This document shows positions 8,859-17,685 of a stretch of DNA of 64,000 bases, one piece after another (position 1 is the stretch's first letter; every line of letters begins with the position of its first letter). The notes beneath the pieces are model-generated. The model was not told where the DNA came from and searched no databases. It worked only from the letters and a program-made list of their open reading frames with translations. The stretch covers positions 186,001 through 250,000 of the forward strand of contig NZ_SDWV01000005.1 in NCBI RefSeq assembly GCF_004137345.1, read 5' to 3'. This DNA is from Nocardioides zhouii (GTDB lineage: Bacteria; Actinomycetota; Actinomycetes; Propionibacteriales; Nocardioidaceae). Both the position numbers and the translations under genes were made by a program.

Positions 8859-8912
8859 GGCGTCAGGCTAGTCGGCACGCTCGGGCAGCCCCTGCCGTGT
8901 CTCATCGGTCTC

Positions 8913-9566
8913 CTACGCGGCGCGGCCCTGCCTCGCGCGGTTCCGGTCCTCCCGACGCTCGTCGATGTATCTCATCTCGGCAACGAACTGGTGCAGCGCC
9001 GGGTGGTCGTCGGGCGTGCCGTAGAGCTCCCGCTCCAACTGCTTCCAGAACGGCGATCGTCGGTATCGCATCGCCGGATCGCCCACCCGCATGGATCGGT
9101 CCCACCACCTGAAGGCCTCGATGGACGTCATGTTGCGCAGCCGGCGCGGCACCCACCACCCTGCGACTCTCAGGTCTGCGTGCGCCGGGTAGCGGCTTCC
9201 CGCGTGCGTGGTCGCGCCGTCCGCACGCATCGGCCCGACCGGCTCTCCGGTCTCCTCGTCGTGGAAGGTCATGCCCACGCGCGCCATCCGCAGCAGCCGC
9301 TGAACGACGCTCATCCGTGGGCTCGTCCGCCCGGTCTCCCACCGCGCCACCACCGACTGCGAGACGTCCAGCAGGGCGGCCAGCCCACGCTGGGACACGT
9401 CCAGGATCCGCCTGATCCGACGGACCATCCCAGGAATCCCGCCGTCGAAGGGACCCATGAACCAGTAGTCCCGCTCCTCCTGCGTCCAGTTCACCATCGA
9501 GTCCCATGGCGACACCTCGCTCGCGGTCGCCTCCCGCGCCACCTGCTCGTCCGTCTCGTGATCCAT
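8913..9566 (-). CDS. XRE-family helix-turn-helix protein
   Basis: A 217-residue protein with a Cro/CI-type DNA-binding domain at about residues 48-96 (RRILDVSQRGLAALLDVSQ, then VVARWETGRTSP). The flanking N-terminal segment and the Arg/Trp-rich C-terminal half (about 130-217: WWVPRRLRNMT, FRWWDRSMRVG) match no family I recognise. It is a probable transcription regulator of unknown target. The large intergenic repeat region lies upstream of its start. Confidence 0.8.
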   Translation of the reverse strand: MDHETDEQVAREATASEVSPWDSMVNWTQEERDYWFMGPFDGGIPGMVRRIRRILDVSQRGLAALLDVSQSVVARWETGRTSPRMSVVQRLLRMARVGMTFHDEETGEPVGPMRADGATTHAGSRYPAHADLRVAGWWVPRRLRNMTSIEAFRWWDRSMRVGDPAMRYRRSPFWKQLERELYGTPDDHPALHQFVAEMRYIDERREDRNRARQGRAA

Positions 9567-9771
9567 CGCCGCACCTCTCGCCGTACGCCTGTGCGCCCAC
9601 CGGCCGGGCGCCTCGTACGAGCAAGCACACCCGTCAGGACCGACAAGCGCTCGGGTCCATCCACAGCCCCGGGGCGAGGCACGGAGACCGCCGCACCTGT
9701 GGACGCCTGGTGGCTAGGGATGCGCGCGCGAGGCGACGCCGCCTGCCCTGCCCGGACCCGCCCCCGCCCGT

Positions 9772-9810
9772 CCCTTGCCTGTGAGTCCCCCAGAGACTCA
9801 CAGGCAAGGG
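9772..9810. repeat. Palindromic repeat, copy A (full length)
   Basis: Perfect inverted repeat with 16-base arms, CCCTTGCCTGTGAGTC (9772-9787) and its complement (9795-9810), around a 7-base loop. The same core and outer arms recur at 9846-9875 and inside the gene at 17686-18771. Confidence 0.9.
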
Positions 9811-9845
9811 ACCGAAGGGCGAGCGGGCGGCGGCGGCCACCACCA

Positions 9846-9875
9846 GTGAGTCCCTCAGAGACTCACAGGCAAGGG
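9846..9875. repeat. Palindromic repeat, copy B (left arm truncated)
   Basis: The core GTGAGTC (9846-9852) and GACTCAC (9860-9866) are present, followed by AGGCAAGGG as in copy A, but the left CCCTTGCCT arm is missing. It lies 8 nt past the stop codon of the SRPBCC gene, so it may also act as a transcription terminator. Confidence 0.85.
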
Positions 9876-9882
9876 CGGACGG

Positions 9883-10338
9883 TCAGGGCCGCTCGGCCTC
9901 CCGCTTGAGGGAAGCGAGGCCCTTGTCGAAGTCCTTCGCGATGGCCTTGTCGAAGAACAGCTTGCCCAGGACGGCCATGGCCGGATTGCGGACTCCGGTC
10001 ATCGTCCACGTGACGTCGGTGCCTCGGGCGGCGGGCGCCAGGTCGAAGGTGGTGACGTTGGTGGCCTTGAACGGCTTGAGGAACTCGAGGTCCACGGCCA
10101 CTCGGGAGACGGTGGACGCCGTCATCCGCATCTCGCCCTCGCCGGCCTTCTTGTTGCCTGACCAGCGGTACGTCGAGCCGACGCCCGCTGCGGGGCCGGA
10201 GTAGTCCCGCTCCATGGCGGGGTCGAGGCCCTCCCACGGCGACCACCGCTGCCACTGGTGGAAGTCGTCCAGGAGTGCATGTACGCGGGTGGGCGGCGCG
10301 TCGATCCGGGTGCTGCGGGACAGGGTGAAGTCGGCCAT
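9883..10338 (-). CDS. SRPBCC family protein (polyketide cyclase/START-like)
   Basis: A 151-residue single-domain protein. The N-terminus (STRIDAPPTRVHALLDDFHQWQRWSPWE) is the typical first strand and helices of the SRPBCC fold, and the C-terminal long helix (KDFDKGLASLKREAE) closes the hydrophobic cavity. Such proteins bind lipids or other hydrophobic ligands; members near regulators often serve as accessory factors. It is only 17 nt downstream of the BNR-repeat gene on the same strand, so the two are probably one transcript. The ligand is unknown. Confidence 0.88.
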   Translation of the reverse strand: MADFTLSRSTRIDAPPTRVHALLDDFHQWQRWSPWEGLDPAMERDYSGPAAGVGSTYRWSGNKKAGEGEMRMTASTVSRVAVDLEFLKPFKATNVTTFDLAPAARGTDVTWTMTGVRNPAMAVLGKLFFDKAIAKDFDKGLASLKREAERP

Positions 10339-10355
10339 GGCGGCGAGGGTAGACC

Positions 10356-11459
10356 TCAGCCGACCTGGGCGGCGCGGACAACGAGGACGTCGGGGAGGTC
10401 CTTGTGGATCTCCTGCCAGGTGCTGCCCTCGTCGGGCGAGGCCCACACTCCACCGTTGCGACCGCCGAAGTAGAGACCGACCTGGTCGTGGTCGTCGGCA
10501 CACATCGCGTCGCGCATCACGGCGGTGAAGTAGCCGTCGGGAAGGGCGCCACCACCGAGGGGCTCCCACGATGCGCCGGCGTCGGTCGTCCGGTAGACGC
10601 GGGCGCAGCCCTCGACGGGCCAGCGCGCCTCGGCGCCGGTGATCGGGAAGTTGTACGCCGTGTCTGCCCGGTGCGGGTGCGCCACCATCGCGAAGCCGAA
10701 CTCGGTCGGCAGGCCCGGGGCGATGTCCTGCCAGGAGGCGCCGCCGTCGTCGGAGCGGTAGACCCCACCGTGGTTCTGCAGGTAGAGCCGCTCGGGGTCG
10801 ACCGCGTCGCGCGCGACCTTGTGGACGCACTGCCCGAACTCGGGGTAGTTGCGCTCTCCCGGGAAGAACTCGGCCTTGATCCCGGTGTTGGACGGGTCCC
10901 ACGTCTCGCCGCCGTCGGAGGTGACGTACACCCCGCCCGTCGAGAGGGCGACCAGCACGCGTTGCGGGTCGGACGGGTGGGGCAGGATCGTGTGGAAGGC
11001 CTGGCCGCCGAAGCCCTCGTTCCACTCCGCGCGGTGCGGGTGGTCCCAGAGCCCGCGCACCAGCGAAAAGGTCTCGCCGCGGTCGGTCGAGCGGAAGACC
11101 GCCCCGGGCTCCGTGCCGGCCCACACCACGCCGTCGCCGCCGTCGGCCGAGAGACCCGGCTGCAGCTGCCACACCCGGGCCAGCGTGGCGCCGGTGTCCT
11201 CGGGGAAGCGGGCGGCGCCGTTGGGCGTCTCGCCCCACGTCGCGCCGAGGTCGTCCGAGCGCCAGACCTGCGGACCGAGCCAGCTCGACGAGGCGCCCGC
11301 CAGCAGCCGTGGGGTGTCGCCGCGGGTGTCGACCATGACGGAGTAGACCTCCTCCATCGGGAAGTGCGGCCCCGTCCACTCCCACGAGGTCCGGGCCTCG
11401 TCGGAGGTGCCGAGCCACAGGCCCTTGCGGGTCCCGACCATCAACAGGGTGCGTGACAT
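10356..11459 (-). CDS. BNR/Asp-box repeat beta-propeller protein
   Basis: A 367-residue protein built from Asp-box (BNR) repeats: six S/T-x-D-x-G-x-T/S-W/F motifs are visible (VWRSDDLGATW, VFRSTDRGETF, VYVTSDGGETW, VYRSDDGGASW, VYRTTDAGASW, VWASPDEGSTW), which predicts a six-bladed or larger propeller like sialidases and the VPS10/photosystem-assembly group. No signal peptide is present, so it is likely cytoplasmic and not a secreted glycosidase. The start is supported by GAAGGAGC 4 nt before the ATG. It is transcribed divergently from a PadR regulator 50 nt away, which probably controls it. Confidence 0.82.
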   Translation of the reverse strand: MSRTLLMVGTRKGLWLGTSDEARTSWEWTGPHFPMEEVYSVMVDTRGDTPRLLAGASSSWLGPQVWRSDDLGATWGETPNGAARFPEDTGATLARVWQLQPGLSADGGDGVVWAGTEPGAVFRSTDRGETFSLVRGLWDHPHRAEWNEGFGGQAFHTILPHPSDPQRVLVALSTGGVYVTSDGGETWDPSNTGIKAEFFPGERNYPEFGQCVHKVARDAVDPERLYLQNHGGVYRSDDGGASWQDIAPGLPTEFGFAMVAHPHRADTAYNFPITGAEARWPVEGCARVYRTTDAGASWEPLGGGALPDGYFTAVMRDAMCADDHDQVGLYFGGRNGGVWASPDEGSTWQEIHKDLPDVLVVRAAQVG

Positions 11460-11478
11460 GGAAGCTCCTTCGTGACTA

Positions 11479-11491
11479 TTCCGATTAGGAA
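11479..11491. promoter_or_regulatory. Possible PadR operator
   Basis: A short inverted repeat TTCC-GATTA-GGAA sits in the 50-nt divergent region between the BNR gene and padR. The position suits autoregulation and control of the neighbour; the arms are only four bases, so confidence is low. Confidence 0.35.
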
Positions 11492-11509
11492 CACTACTCT
11501 GCACGAGAG

Positions 11510-12082
11510 ATGCGTCAAGACCTCCCGGCGACTGCCTACGCGATCCTCGGCCTCCTCACGTTCGGCGACGAGCTGACGGGGTACGAGATCAAGCGGCGCG
11601 CCGACATGACCCTCCGCTTCTACTGGGTCTCGCCCGCGACGAGCCAGATCTACACCGAGCTGCGTCGCCTCGCCGATCACGGCCTGGTCCGCGCCGACGC
11701 CCAGCCCGAGGGCGGACGCGATGGTGGCCGCGAGGTGACGTCGTACGCGATCACGGACGCGGGGCAGGCGGCGCTGCGTGCGTGGATGGACGAGACCCCG
11801 GCGGGCTTCCCGGTCCTCAAGCACCCCGTGCTGCTCCGCCTGCTGGTCGGCCACGCGAGCGACCCGGAGCGGAACCGCCAGATGTTGCACAACTACCTCG
11901 CGGACCTCGACCGGGCCCTCGCCGACCTCGGCGACGTACGCGAGTCGCTGCGCGGGGCCGATCGGGACGGCGAGCCGTTCCGGTTCCCGGCGCTGGTGGC
12001 GGACTGGGGCCTGGACTACTTCGCCGCCGAGACCCGGCACGCCCAGCGGGCACTGGCGAGCCTCGACGACCCGACTGCATAG
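11510..12082 (+). CDS. PadR family transcriptional regulator
   Basis: A 190-residue regulator: a winged helix-turn-helix at about residues 8-85 (AYAILGLLTFGDELTGYEI, then SQIYTELRRLADHGLV and the wing YAITDAGQAAL), followed by a helical C-terminal dimerisation domain (VLLRLLVGHASDPERNRQMLH) as in the two-domain PadR/AphA group. These repressors usually respond to aromatic compounds or drugs. The adjacent divergent BNR-repeat and SRPBCC genes are the likely regulon. Confidence 0.92.
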   Translation: MRQDLPATAYAILGLLTFGDELTGYEIKRRADMTLRFYWVSPATSQIYTELRRLADHGLVRADAQPEGGRDGGREVTSYAITDAGQAALRAWMDETPAGFPVLKHPVLLRLLVGHASDPERNRQMLHNYLADLDRALADLGDVRESLRGADRDGEPFRFPALVADWGLDYFAAETRHAQRALASLDDPTA

Positions 12083-12085
12083 GCT
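12080..12085 (+). promoter_or_regulatory. Leaderless-type -10 element
   Basis: TAGGCT lies 6 nt before the GTG at 12092 and overlaps the end of the padR gene; this suggests that the exporter gene has its own leaderless promoter. Confidence 0.5.
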
Positions 12086-12091
12086 GCGCGG

Positions 12092-12955
12092 GTGACCCCG
12101 CGACCGAGCCGAGCCGCGCTCGGGCCGGTGGGCCTGGTGGTGATCGGCATCCTGTCCGTGCAGATCGGTGCGGCGATCGCCAAGGGCCTGTTCGGCGAGA
12201 TCTCGCCGACCGCGATGGTGTGGCTGCGGCTCGTCACGAGCGCCCTCGTGCTCGCGGCCCTCGCCCGACCGCGGCTCACCGGCCGGACCCGGCACGACTG
12301 GCTGGTCGTGCTCGGCTTCGGGGCCAGCCTGGCCACGATGAACTGGGCGATCTACCAGTCCTTCTCCCGCATCCCGCTCGGGATCGCGGTCACCATCGAG
12401 TTCATCGGCCCGCTCACGCTGGCCGTCCTGGGGTCGCGGCACCTCCGCGACGTGGTCTGGGTACTACTGGCCGGGGTCGGAGTGGTGCTGTTCGGGTTCC
12501 AGCGCACGGGTCTCGACGTGCTCGGGGTGGCGTACGCCCTGCTCGCCGGCGCCGCGTGGGCGGCGTACATCCTGCTCAGCGCCAGCACCGGGCGGCGGTG
12601 GGCCGGGTTCGACGGCCTGGCCGTGGCGAGCGTCGTCGCGGCCACGGCGATGACGCTGCCGGCGCTGCTGACGGCCGGCACGAGCCTGTGGGACGGACGG
12701 GTGCTGCTGATCGGCGCGCTGGTCGGGCTGCTGAGCTCGGTCATCCCCTACAGCTGCGAGCTCGTCGCGCTCCGGAGCCTGCGCCCGGCGGTCTTCGGGA
12801 TCCTGATGAGCCTGGAGCCGGCCGCCGCCGCCCTCGCCGCGATCGTGGTCCTGCAGGAGCACCTGACCGTCCTGCAGTGGCTGGCCATCGCCTGTGTCGT
12901 GGCCGCCTCGATCGGCGCCACGCGTTCGACGGCACCCGGCACACTGGCGACATGA
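12092..12955 (+). CDS. EamA/RhtA-like drug/metabolite transporter
   Basis: A 287-residue integral membrane protein with about ten hydrophobic segments arranged as two EamA repeats. The segments IPLGIAVTIEFIGPLTLA and VIPYSCELVALRSLRP, with LMSLEPAAAALA, are typical of the RhtA branch, which exports threonine/homoserine or related metabolites. The substrate is not certain. Its stop overlaps the ATG of the downstream lipoprotein gene (ATGA), indicating translational coupling. Confidence 0.88.
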   Translation: MTPRPSRAALGPVGLVVIGILSVQIGAAIAKGLFGEISPTAMVWLRLVTSALVLAALARPRLTGRTRHDWLVVLGFGASLATMNWAIYQSFSRIPLGIAVTIEFIGPLTLAVLGSRHLRDVVWVLLAGVGVVLFGFQRTGLDVLGVAYALLAGAAWAAYILLSASTGRRWAGFDGLAVASVVAATAMTLPALLTAGTSLWDGRVLLIGALVGLLSSVIPYSCELVALRSLRPAVFGILMSLEPAAAALAAIVVLQEHLTVLQWLAIACVVAASIGATRSTAPGTLAT

Positions 12956-14124
12956 CACGGGGCCACATGACGGTGACACGGAAGGGGCGGCTTGTCCTCA
13001 CCTCCCTCGTCCTCACGCTGGGCGCGGCGACCGGGTGCGCCGACAACACACCCGCTCCCATCCCGCGGACGACGCAACCGACCGACGCGACGAGTGAGCC
13101 GACCCCCAGCGAACCGGCCAGTGAAGCGCAGGGCGGCGACGGTGGCCCCGAGGCCGTCGGCACGCTCGTCGACCGGCTCGAGGTGCCGTGGGGCGTCGAC
13201 TTCCTGCCCGACGGCGCGGCGGTCGTGACCGAGCGGATGACCGGCCGGGTCTTGCAGGTCACGCCCGACGGCACGCTGAGCCGGCTCGGCGCCATCACGG
13301 CGACCGTCCCGCAGGGCGAGGCGGGTCTGCTGGGCGTCGCCGTCTCGCCGGACTTCGCCAGCGACCGCACGCTCTTCTTCTACGTCACCAGCAGCACGGA
13401 CAACCGGGTCGTCAAGGCCGAGCTCGGCGGCTCCGAACAGAGTGGTTTCGAGCTGGGCGAGCCGACGGTGGTCCTCGACGGCATTCCGGCCGGCTTCATC
13501 CACGATGGCGGCCGGATCGCCTTCGGTCCCGACGGCTACCTCTACGTGACCACCGGCGAGACCGGCAACCCCGAGCTCGCCCAGGACCCCGACAGCCTCG
13601 CCGGCAAGATCCTGCGGATCACCGCCGACGGCGCGCCCGCGCCGGGCAACCCCGAACCCGACTCCCCCGTCTGGTCGCTCGGGCACCGCAACGTCCAGGG
13701 CCTGGCGTGGGACGACGCGGGGCGGCTGTGGGCCTCGGAGTTCGGCGACTCGACGTGGGACGAGCTCAACCTCGTCGAGAAGGGTGGCAACTACGGCTGG
13801 CCCGAGGTCGAGGGCACCGGTGGCGGGCCGGAGTACGTCGACCCCGCACTGGTGTGGCCGGTCGAAGAGGCGTCGCCGAGCGGGTTGGCGTACGCCGACG
13901 GGCACCTCTGGATGGCCGGGCTGCGCGGCCAGCGGCTGTGGCGGATCCGGGTGTCGGACGGCGGCAGGGCGTCGCGGCCGACGGCGTTCTTCACCGAGGA
14001 CTACGGCCGGCTGCGGACCGTCGTCGCCTCGCCGGACGGCGACCTGTGGCTCACCACGTCGAACCAGGACGGCCGGGGCGAGCCGACGACCGCCGACGAC
14101 CGGATCATCGTCATCCGGCCCTGA
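12952..14124 (+). CDS. PQQ-type sugar (glucose/sorbosone) dehydrogenase-like lipoprotein
   Basis: A 390-residue exported protein. The N-terminus has a positive region, a hydrophobic stretch (LVLTSLVLTLG) and a cysteine in AATGC that could be lipid-modified, although the lipobox is not canonical. A Thr/Pro/Ser-rich spacer follows, then a six-bladed propeller of the GSDH family (EVPWGVDFLPDG, GEAGLLGVAVSPDF, HDGGRIAFGPDGYLYV, GHRNVQGLAWD, GGNYGWPEVEG). Family members oxidise aldose sugars with PQQ as cofactor. An alternative ATG lies at 12967. Overlap with the exporter gene is four bases. Confidence 0.88.
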   Translation: MTRGHMTVTRKGRLVLTSLVLTLGAATGCADNTPAPIPRTTQPTDATSEPTPSEPASEAQGGDGGPEAVGTLVDRLEVPWGVDFLPDGAAVVTERMTGRVLQVTPDGTLSRLGAITATVPQGEAGLLGVAVSPDFASDRTLFFYVTSSTDNRVVKAELGGSEQSGFELGEPTVVLDGIPAGFIHDGGRIAFGPDGYLYVTTGETGNPELAQDPDSLAGKILRITADGAPAPGNPEPDSPVWSLGHRNVQGLAWDDAGRLWASEFGDSTWDELNLVEKGGNYGWPEVEGTGGGPEYVDPALVWPVEEASPSGLAYADGHLWMAGLRGQRLWRIRVSDGGRASRPTAFFTEDYGRLRTVVASPDGDLWLTTSNQDGRGEPTTADDRIIVIRP

Positions 14125-14141
14125 CGTTGTCGGGGTAGGTC

Positions 14142-14966
14142 TCAGCCGGGCCTGATCACGGCCCGCCGCGCGGCGCGGCGCAGCGTGGTGAGGATCGCCG
14201 GCCCGAGCACGACGATCGCCAGCGCGGTCGTGAGGGCGCGGCCGGTGTCCCAGCCGCCCGTCGAGGTCAGCAACGTGTACACGCCGAAGCGGTGCATGTT
14301 CTCGAGCGGCGGCGCCCCGGCGACGTACGACAGGGAGCCCTCGTGCCCGGGCACGGCGATGCCGAGGGTGAACGGCCAGGAGCTCAGGTTCATCAGGATG
14401 CCGTAGAGGTACGACGCGACGATCGCGTAGCCGACCAGCATCGCGATCTCGGCCCGCCCGCCGACCCGGCGGGGCAGGAACCCGGCACCCATCCCGACCC
14501 ACGCCGCGCAGATCATCTGGAACGGCAGCCACGGCCCGACCCCGGCCGTGAGCAGGGCCGAGGCGAAGAGCGACGTACAGCCGAGGGCGAAGCCGAAGGC
14601 CGCACCGAAGACCCGGCCGCCGAGGACGAGCAGGAAGAACACCATCTCGATGCCGGCGGTGCCGGCGCCGAACCCGCGCAGCACGGCGTTGACCGCGGAC
14701 AGGACGCCCAGCACGGCGAGGACGCGCGCGTCCATGCCGCCCTCCCCCATCTCGGCGAGGACCACGACGATCACCAGCGGCAGCAGGGCCAGGAAGATGA
14801 AGGGCGGCTCGATCCGCTGCCCCGGCTCGGCGTCGAGCAGCAGTGGCCAGCAGAGCATCATCAAGCCGGCCAGCGACGCGAGCGTCAGGACCGTCGCGGT
14901 GCGTGGGCCGATCGGGAGGGCGACGCCGGGCACCGAGCGGGCGGTGGGTCGTTCGACCGTGCTCAT
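14142..14966 (-). CDS. ECF transporter S component (CbrT-like, probable cobalamin)
   Basis: A 274-residue membrane protein with about six to seven hydrophobic helices (for example FIFLALLPLVIVVVLAEM and LGVLSAVNAVLRGFG). It is the last gene of an operon whose first gene is preceded by a cobalamin riboswitch and which also encodes EcfT and a double EcfA, so it is the substrate-binding S subunit. Cobalamin or a corrinoid is the likely substrate, as in CbrT-type systems; this comes from the riboswitch and context, not from residues I can point to. The ATG overlaps the EcfA stop. Confidence 0.8.
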   Translation of the reverse strand: MSTVERPTARSVPGVALPIGPRTATVLTLASLAGLMMLCWPLLLDAEPGQRIEPPFIFLALLPLVIVVVLAEMGEGGMDARVLAVLGVLSAVNAVLRGFGAGTAGIEMVFFLLVLGGRVFGAAFGFALGCTSLFASALLTAGVGPWLPFQMICAAWVGMGAGFLPRRVGGRAEIAMLVGYAIVASYLYGILMNLSSWPFTLGIAVPGHEGSLSYVAGAPPLENMHRFGVYTLLTSTGGWDTGRALTTALAIVVLGPAILTTLRRAARRAVIRPG

Positions 14967-16570
14967 GCGCCGGCCCCGTTCGCCGCGAGGGCGGCGGCGA
15001 CTTCCTCGACCACGAGCCAAGGGGCGCCCAGCACCTTGGTGACCTGCGGCGCGAACGACGGGGACTCCGCGAGCACGCGCTGCGGCGACCCGCTGGAGAC
15101 GACCTCGCCCTCGGCCAGCACGACCACCTCGTCGGCGACGTGCGCGGCGAACTCGACGTCGTGCGTGGCGAGGAGCACGGCGCGACCGTCCGCGGCGAGC
15201 TCGGAGACGATGCGGGCGAGCTCGGCCTTGCCGGCGTAGTCGAGGCCGCGCGTCGGCTCGTCGAGCAGCAGGACCGGCGGACGGGCGGTGAGCACGATCG
15301 CGAGCGCGAGGGCGAGCCGCTGGCCCTCGGACAGGTCGCGCGGGTGGTGGGCAGCATCGATGCCGGGAGCGAGGCGGTCGAGCAGGCTGCGGCACGTGCC
15401 GGCCTGCGCGTCGGCACCGCCGTCGGCGGCGGCGCACTCGTCGGCGACCGTCTCGAGGTAAAGCAGGTCGGCGGCGGTCTGCGGCACGAGCCCGACGTGC
15501 GTACGCCGCTGGGCGGCCGTGAGCGTGGCGGGGTCGTCGCCGTCGACGTCCAACGTCCCGGAGCGCCGCTTGCCGGTGCCCTGGAGCGCCCAGATCAGGC
15601 TCGACTTGCCCGAGCCGTTGCGGCCCATGAGGACGGTGACCCGCCCGGTCGACAGGGTGAGGTCGACGTCCCGTACGGCGACGTGGGTGCCGTGGACGAC
15701 GGTGACGCCGCGGGCGGAGAGCAGCGGCGTGGTCTCGGGTACGACGGCCGGCTCGGGCGCGCGCAGGTCGGGCAGAGAGCGGGCGTGGCGGCGGGCGTCG
15801 CGCACGGTGAGGGGCAGGGGCTCCCACTGGGCGAGGCGGCCGAGGTCGACCAGCGGCGGCGCGACCGGGGAGTCGGCGAGGACCGCGCGGGGCTCGTCGA
15901 CCCGGAGGCCACCCTCGCCCGTGACGAGCGCGATCCGGTCGGCGAAGGGCACGACGCGCTCGAGCCGGTGCTCGGCGAGGAGCACGGTCAGGCCGAGGTC
16001 GTGGACGAGCCGGGTGATCGTGGCGAGGACATCCTCGGCGGCGGTCGGGTCGAGGGCGGACGTCGGCTCGTCGAGGACCAGCACGCGCGGGTGCGTGGTG
16101 AGCACGGAGCCGATGGCGACGCGCTGCTGCTGGCCGCCCGACAGGCTGCGCAGGTCGCGGGCGCGGAGGTCCGCGATGCCGAGCAGGTCGAGCGTCTCCT
16201 CGACCCGGCGGCGCATCGTCTCGGGAGCGGTGCCGAGCTGCTCCATGCCGTAGGCGAGCTCCTCCTCGACCGTGTCGGTGACGAACCCGGCGAGCGGATC
16301 CTGGCCGACGTAGCCGACGAGGTGCGCCCGCTCGCGCGGCGGCTGCTCGACGATGCTTGCGCCGTCGAGCAGGACGTCGCCGGAGAGCACGCCGCCGGTG
16401 AAGCGCGGGACGAGCCCGGTGAGCACGCCGAGCAGGGTGGACTTCCCGACGCCCGTACGGCCCGCAACGAGGACCAGCTCGCCCTCGTCGAGGGTGAGGT
16501 CGACGTGCCGGAGCACCTCGTGCTCGTCGTAGCGGAAGCCGATGTCCCGCAGCTCGATCACCGACCTCAT
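14963..16570 (-). CDS. ECF transporter ATPase, two fused ABC domains
   Basis: A 535-residue protein with two nucleotide-binding domains in tandem (EcfA-EcfA'). Domain 1: Walker A GRTGVGKST (38-45), signature LSGGQQQR (143-150), Walker B VLVLDEP. Domain 2: Walker A GRNGSGKSS (316-324), a degenerate signature LSEGQ (413-417), Walker B LLLDEP (434-439). It powers vitamin uptake with EcfT and the S component. It overlaps both neighbours by ATGA junctions. The altered second signature suggests asymmetric ATP sites, which is common in EcfA pairs. Confidence 0.94.
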   Translation of the reverse strand: MRSVIELRDIGFRYDEHEVLRHVDLTLDEGELVLVAGRTGVGKSTLLGVLTGLVPRFTGGVLSGDVLLDGASIVEQPPRERAHLVGYVGQDPLAGFVTDTVEEELAYGMEQLGTAPETMRRRVEETLDLLGIADLRARDLRSLSGGQQQRVAIGSVLTTHPRVLVLDEPTSALDPTAAEDVLATITRLVHDLGLTVLLAEHRLERVVPFADRIALVTGEGGLRVDEPRAVLADSPVAPPLVDLGRLAQWEPLPLTVRDARRHARSLPDLRAPEPAVVPETTPLLSARGVTVVHGTHVAVRDVDLTLSTGRVTVLMGRNGSGKSSLIWALQGTGKRRSGTLDVDGDDPATLTAAQRRTHVGLVPQTAADLLYLETVADECAAADGGADAQAGTCRSLLDRLAPGIDAAHHPRDLSEGQRLALALAIVLTARPPVLLLDEPTRGLDYAGKAELARIVSELAADGRAVLLATHDVEFAAHVADEVVVLAEGEVVSSGSPQRVLAESPSFAPQVTKVLGAPWLVVEEVAAALAANGAGA

Positions 16571-17679
16571 GCGGTCGCCTCCCGCGGGGCGAGGGCGCTG
16601 GCCGGGACCGGGGTCGTGAAGGCGGGCACGGTGCCGATGATGCCCACGACCAGCGCCAGGGGCGAGAGGTACGGCATCACGTCGACGCCCGGGTAGGCGA
16701 CAGGGACCTGCGTGTGGCCGACGTACCAGCCGAGCACGGCGACCACGATCCCGACGCCGACCGTGGCGAGCTCCGGCGTACGCCAGGGGTCGGGGCGGTA
16801 GCGGGTGCGCTGGACGCGGCGCCCCGCGCTGACCAGGCCGAGGACCGCGACGACCACGCCGGCGCCCAGCATCGGCAGCGCGAGCACGCGCGGGGCCGTC
16901 GGGTCGAGCCAGGCGTACGTCCCGACGCAGATGCCGGTCAGGGCCAGGAGCAGCAGCGAGCCCGTCACCCAGCGCTCGCGCGGGGAGGCGCCGCCGGAGC
17001 GGCCGTAGCCCCGGGTGTCCATGCCGGCCGCGAGGGCGAGGGAGCGCTCGAGCGCGTCCTCGAGGACCGGGACCAGGAACCGGCGGAGCCTGCCGACGCC
17101 CGAGGTCGCGCCGCCGCGGAGTGCCTGCGCCGCGTGCACCCGCCGGGCGCTGTCGGCCAACTGGGGAAAGATCGTGACCGCGACGACGAGTGCCGTGCCG
17201 ATCTCGTAGAGCGCCGGCGGGACGCTGGCGAGCAGACGCTTGGGGTTGGCCAGCGAGTTCGCGGCCCCGACGCAGAGGATGATCGTGGCGAGGCGGAGGC
17301 CGTCGTACAGGCCGGCCAGCAACGCCTCGCTCGTGATCGGTCCGAGCAGCCGGACGCCGGCCGCCCAGTCCGGCAGCGGCACCTCGGGGAGGTCGAGCAG
17401 CACGTTCCCGATCTCCTGGCCGCCGAAGAGGATGCGGAAGACCACCCGGAGGACCACGGTCACCACGGCCAGCAGGACGTAGAGCCGGAACGAGCGGCCG
17501 AAGGGGTGACCGGATCGGCGAGCCATGACCACCACCGTCGCCGAGCCCATGAGGAGCAGCAGCAGCAACGGGTTGGTGGTGAGGGACGCTGCGGTGGCCA
17601 GCCCGATCGCCCAGGACCACCAGGCGATCGGGTGCAGGTCACGCGGCAGCGCCCTCGTTGACGGGGCCGATCCGGTCAC
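16567..17679 (-). CDS. ECF transporter transmembrane subunit EcfT
   Basis: A 370-residue membrane protein with several hydrophobic helices and the two conserved coupling-helix motifs of EcfT/CbiQ proteins: AQALRGGATSG and GMDTRGYG, whose Ala-Arg-Gly cores contact the ATPases. A long C-terminal extension with three to four further helices (about residues 240-350) exceeds the usual length of roughly 270. The GTG start lies 6 nt after the stop of the DUF4430 gene. It couples ATP hydrolysis to toppling of the S subunit. Confidence 0.93.
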   Translation of the reverse strand: MTGSAPSTRALPRDLHPIAWWSWAIGLATAASLTTNPLLLLLLMGSATVVVMARRSGHPFGRSFRLYVLLAVVTVVLRVVFRILFGGQEIGNVLLDLPEVPLPDWAAGVRLLGPITSEALLAGLYDGLRLATIILCVGAANSLANPKRLLASVPPALYEIGTALVVAVTIFPQLADSARRVHAAQALRGGATSGVGRLRRFLVPVLEDALERSLALAAGMDTRGYGRSGGASPRERWVTGSLLLLALTGICVGTYAWLDPTAPRVLALPMLGAGVVVAVLGLVSAGRRVQRTRYRPDPWRTPELATVGVGIVVAVLGWYVGHTQVPVAYPGVDVMPYLSPLALVVGIIGTVPAFTTPVPASALAPREATA

Positions 17680-17685
17680 GGCGCG

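Larger units (their letters stand above)
9567..9882. other. Intergenic stretch with palindromic repeats
   Basis: This 316-base gap separates the SRPBCC gene from the XRE gene. Its SRPBCC-side end holds two copies of a palindromic repeat (annotated separately). I see no credible gene in the remainder. Confidence 0.6.

Noticed and set aside
7197..9908. A long plus-strand open frame opposite ilvD
   Set aside because: It is antisense to ilvD, whose motifs are clear. In such GC-rich DNA, long open antisense frames are common; the translation is low-complexity and has no family features.
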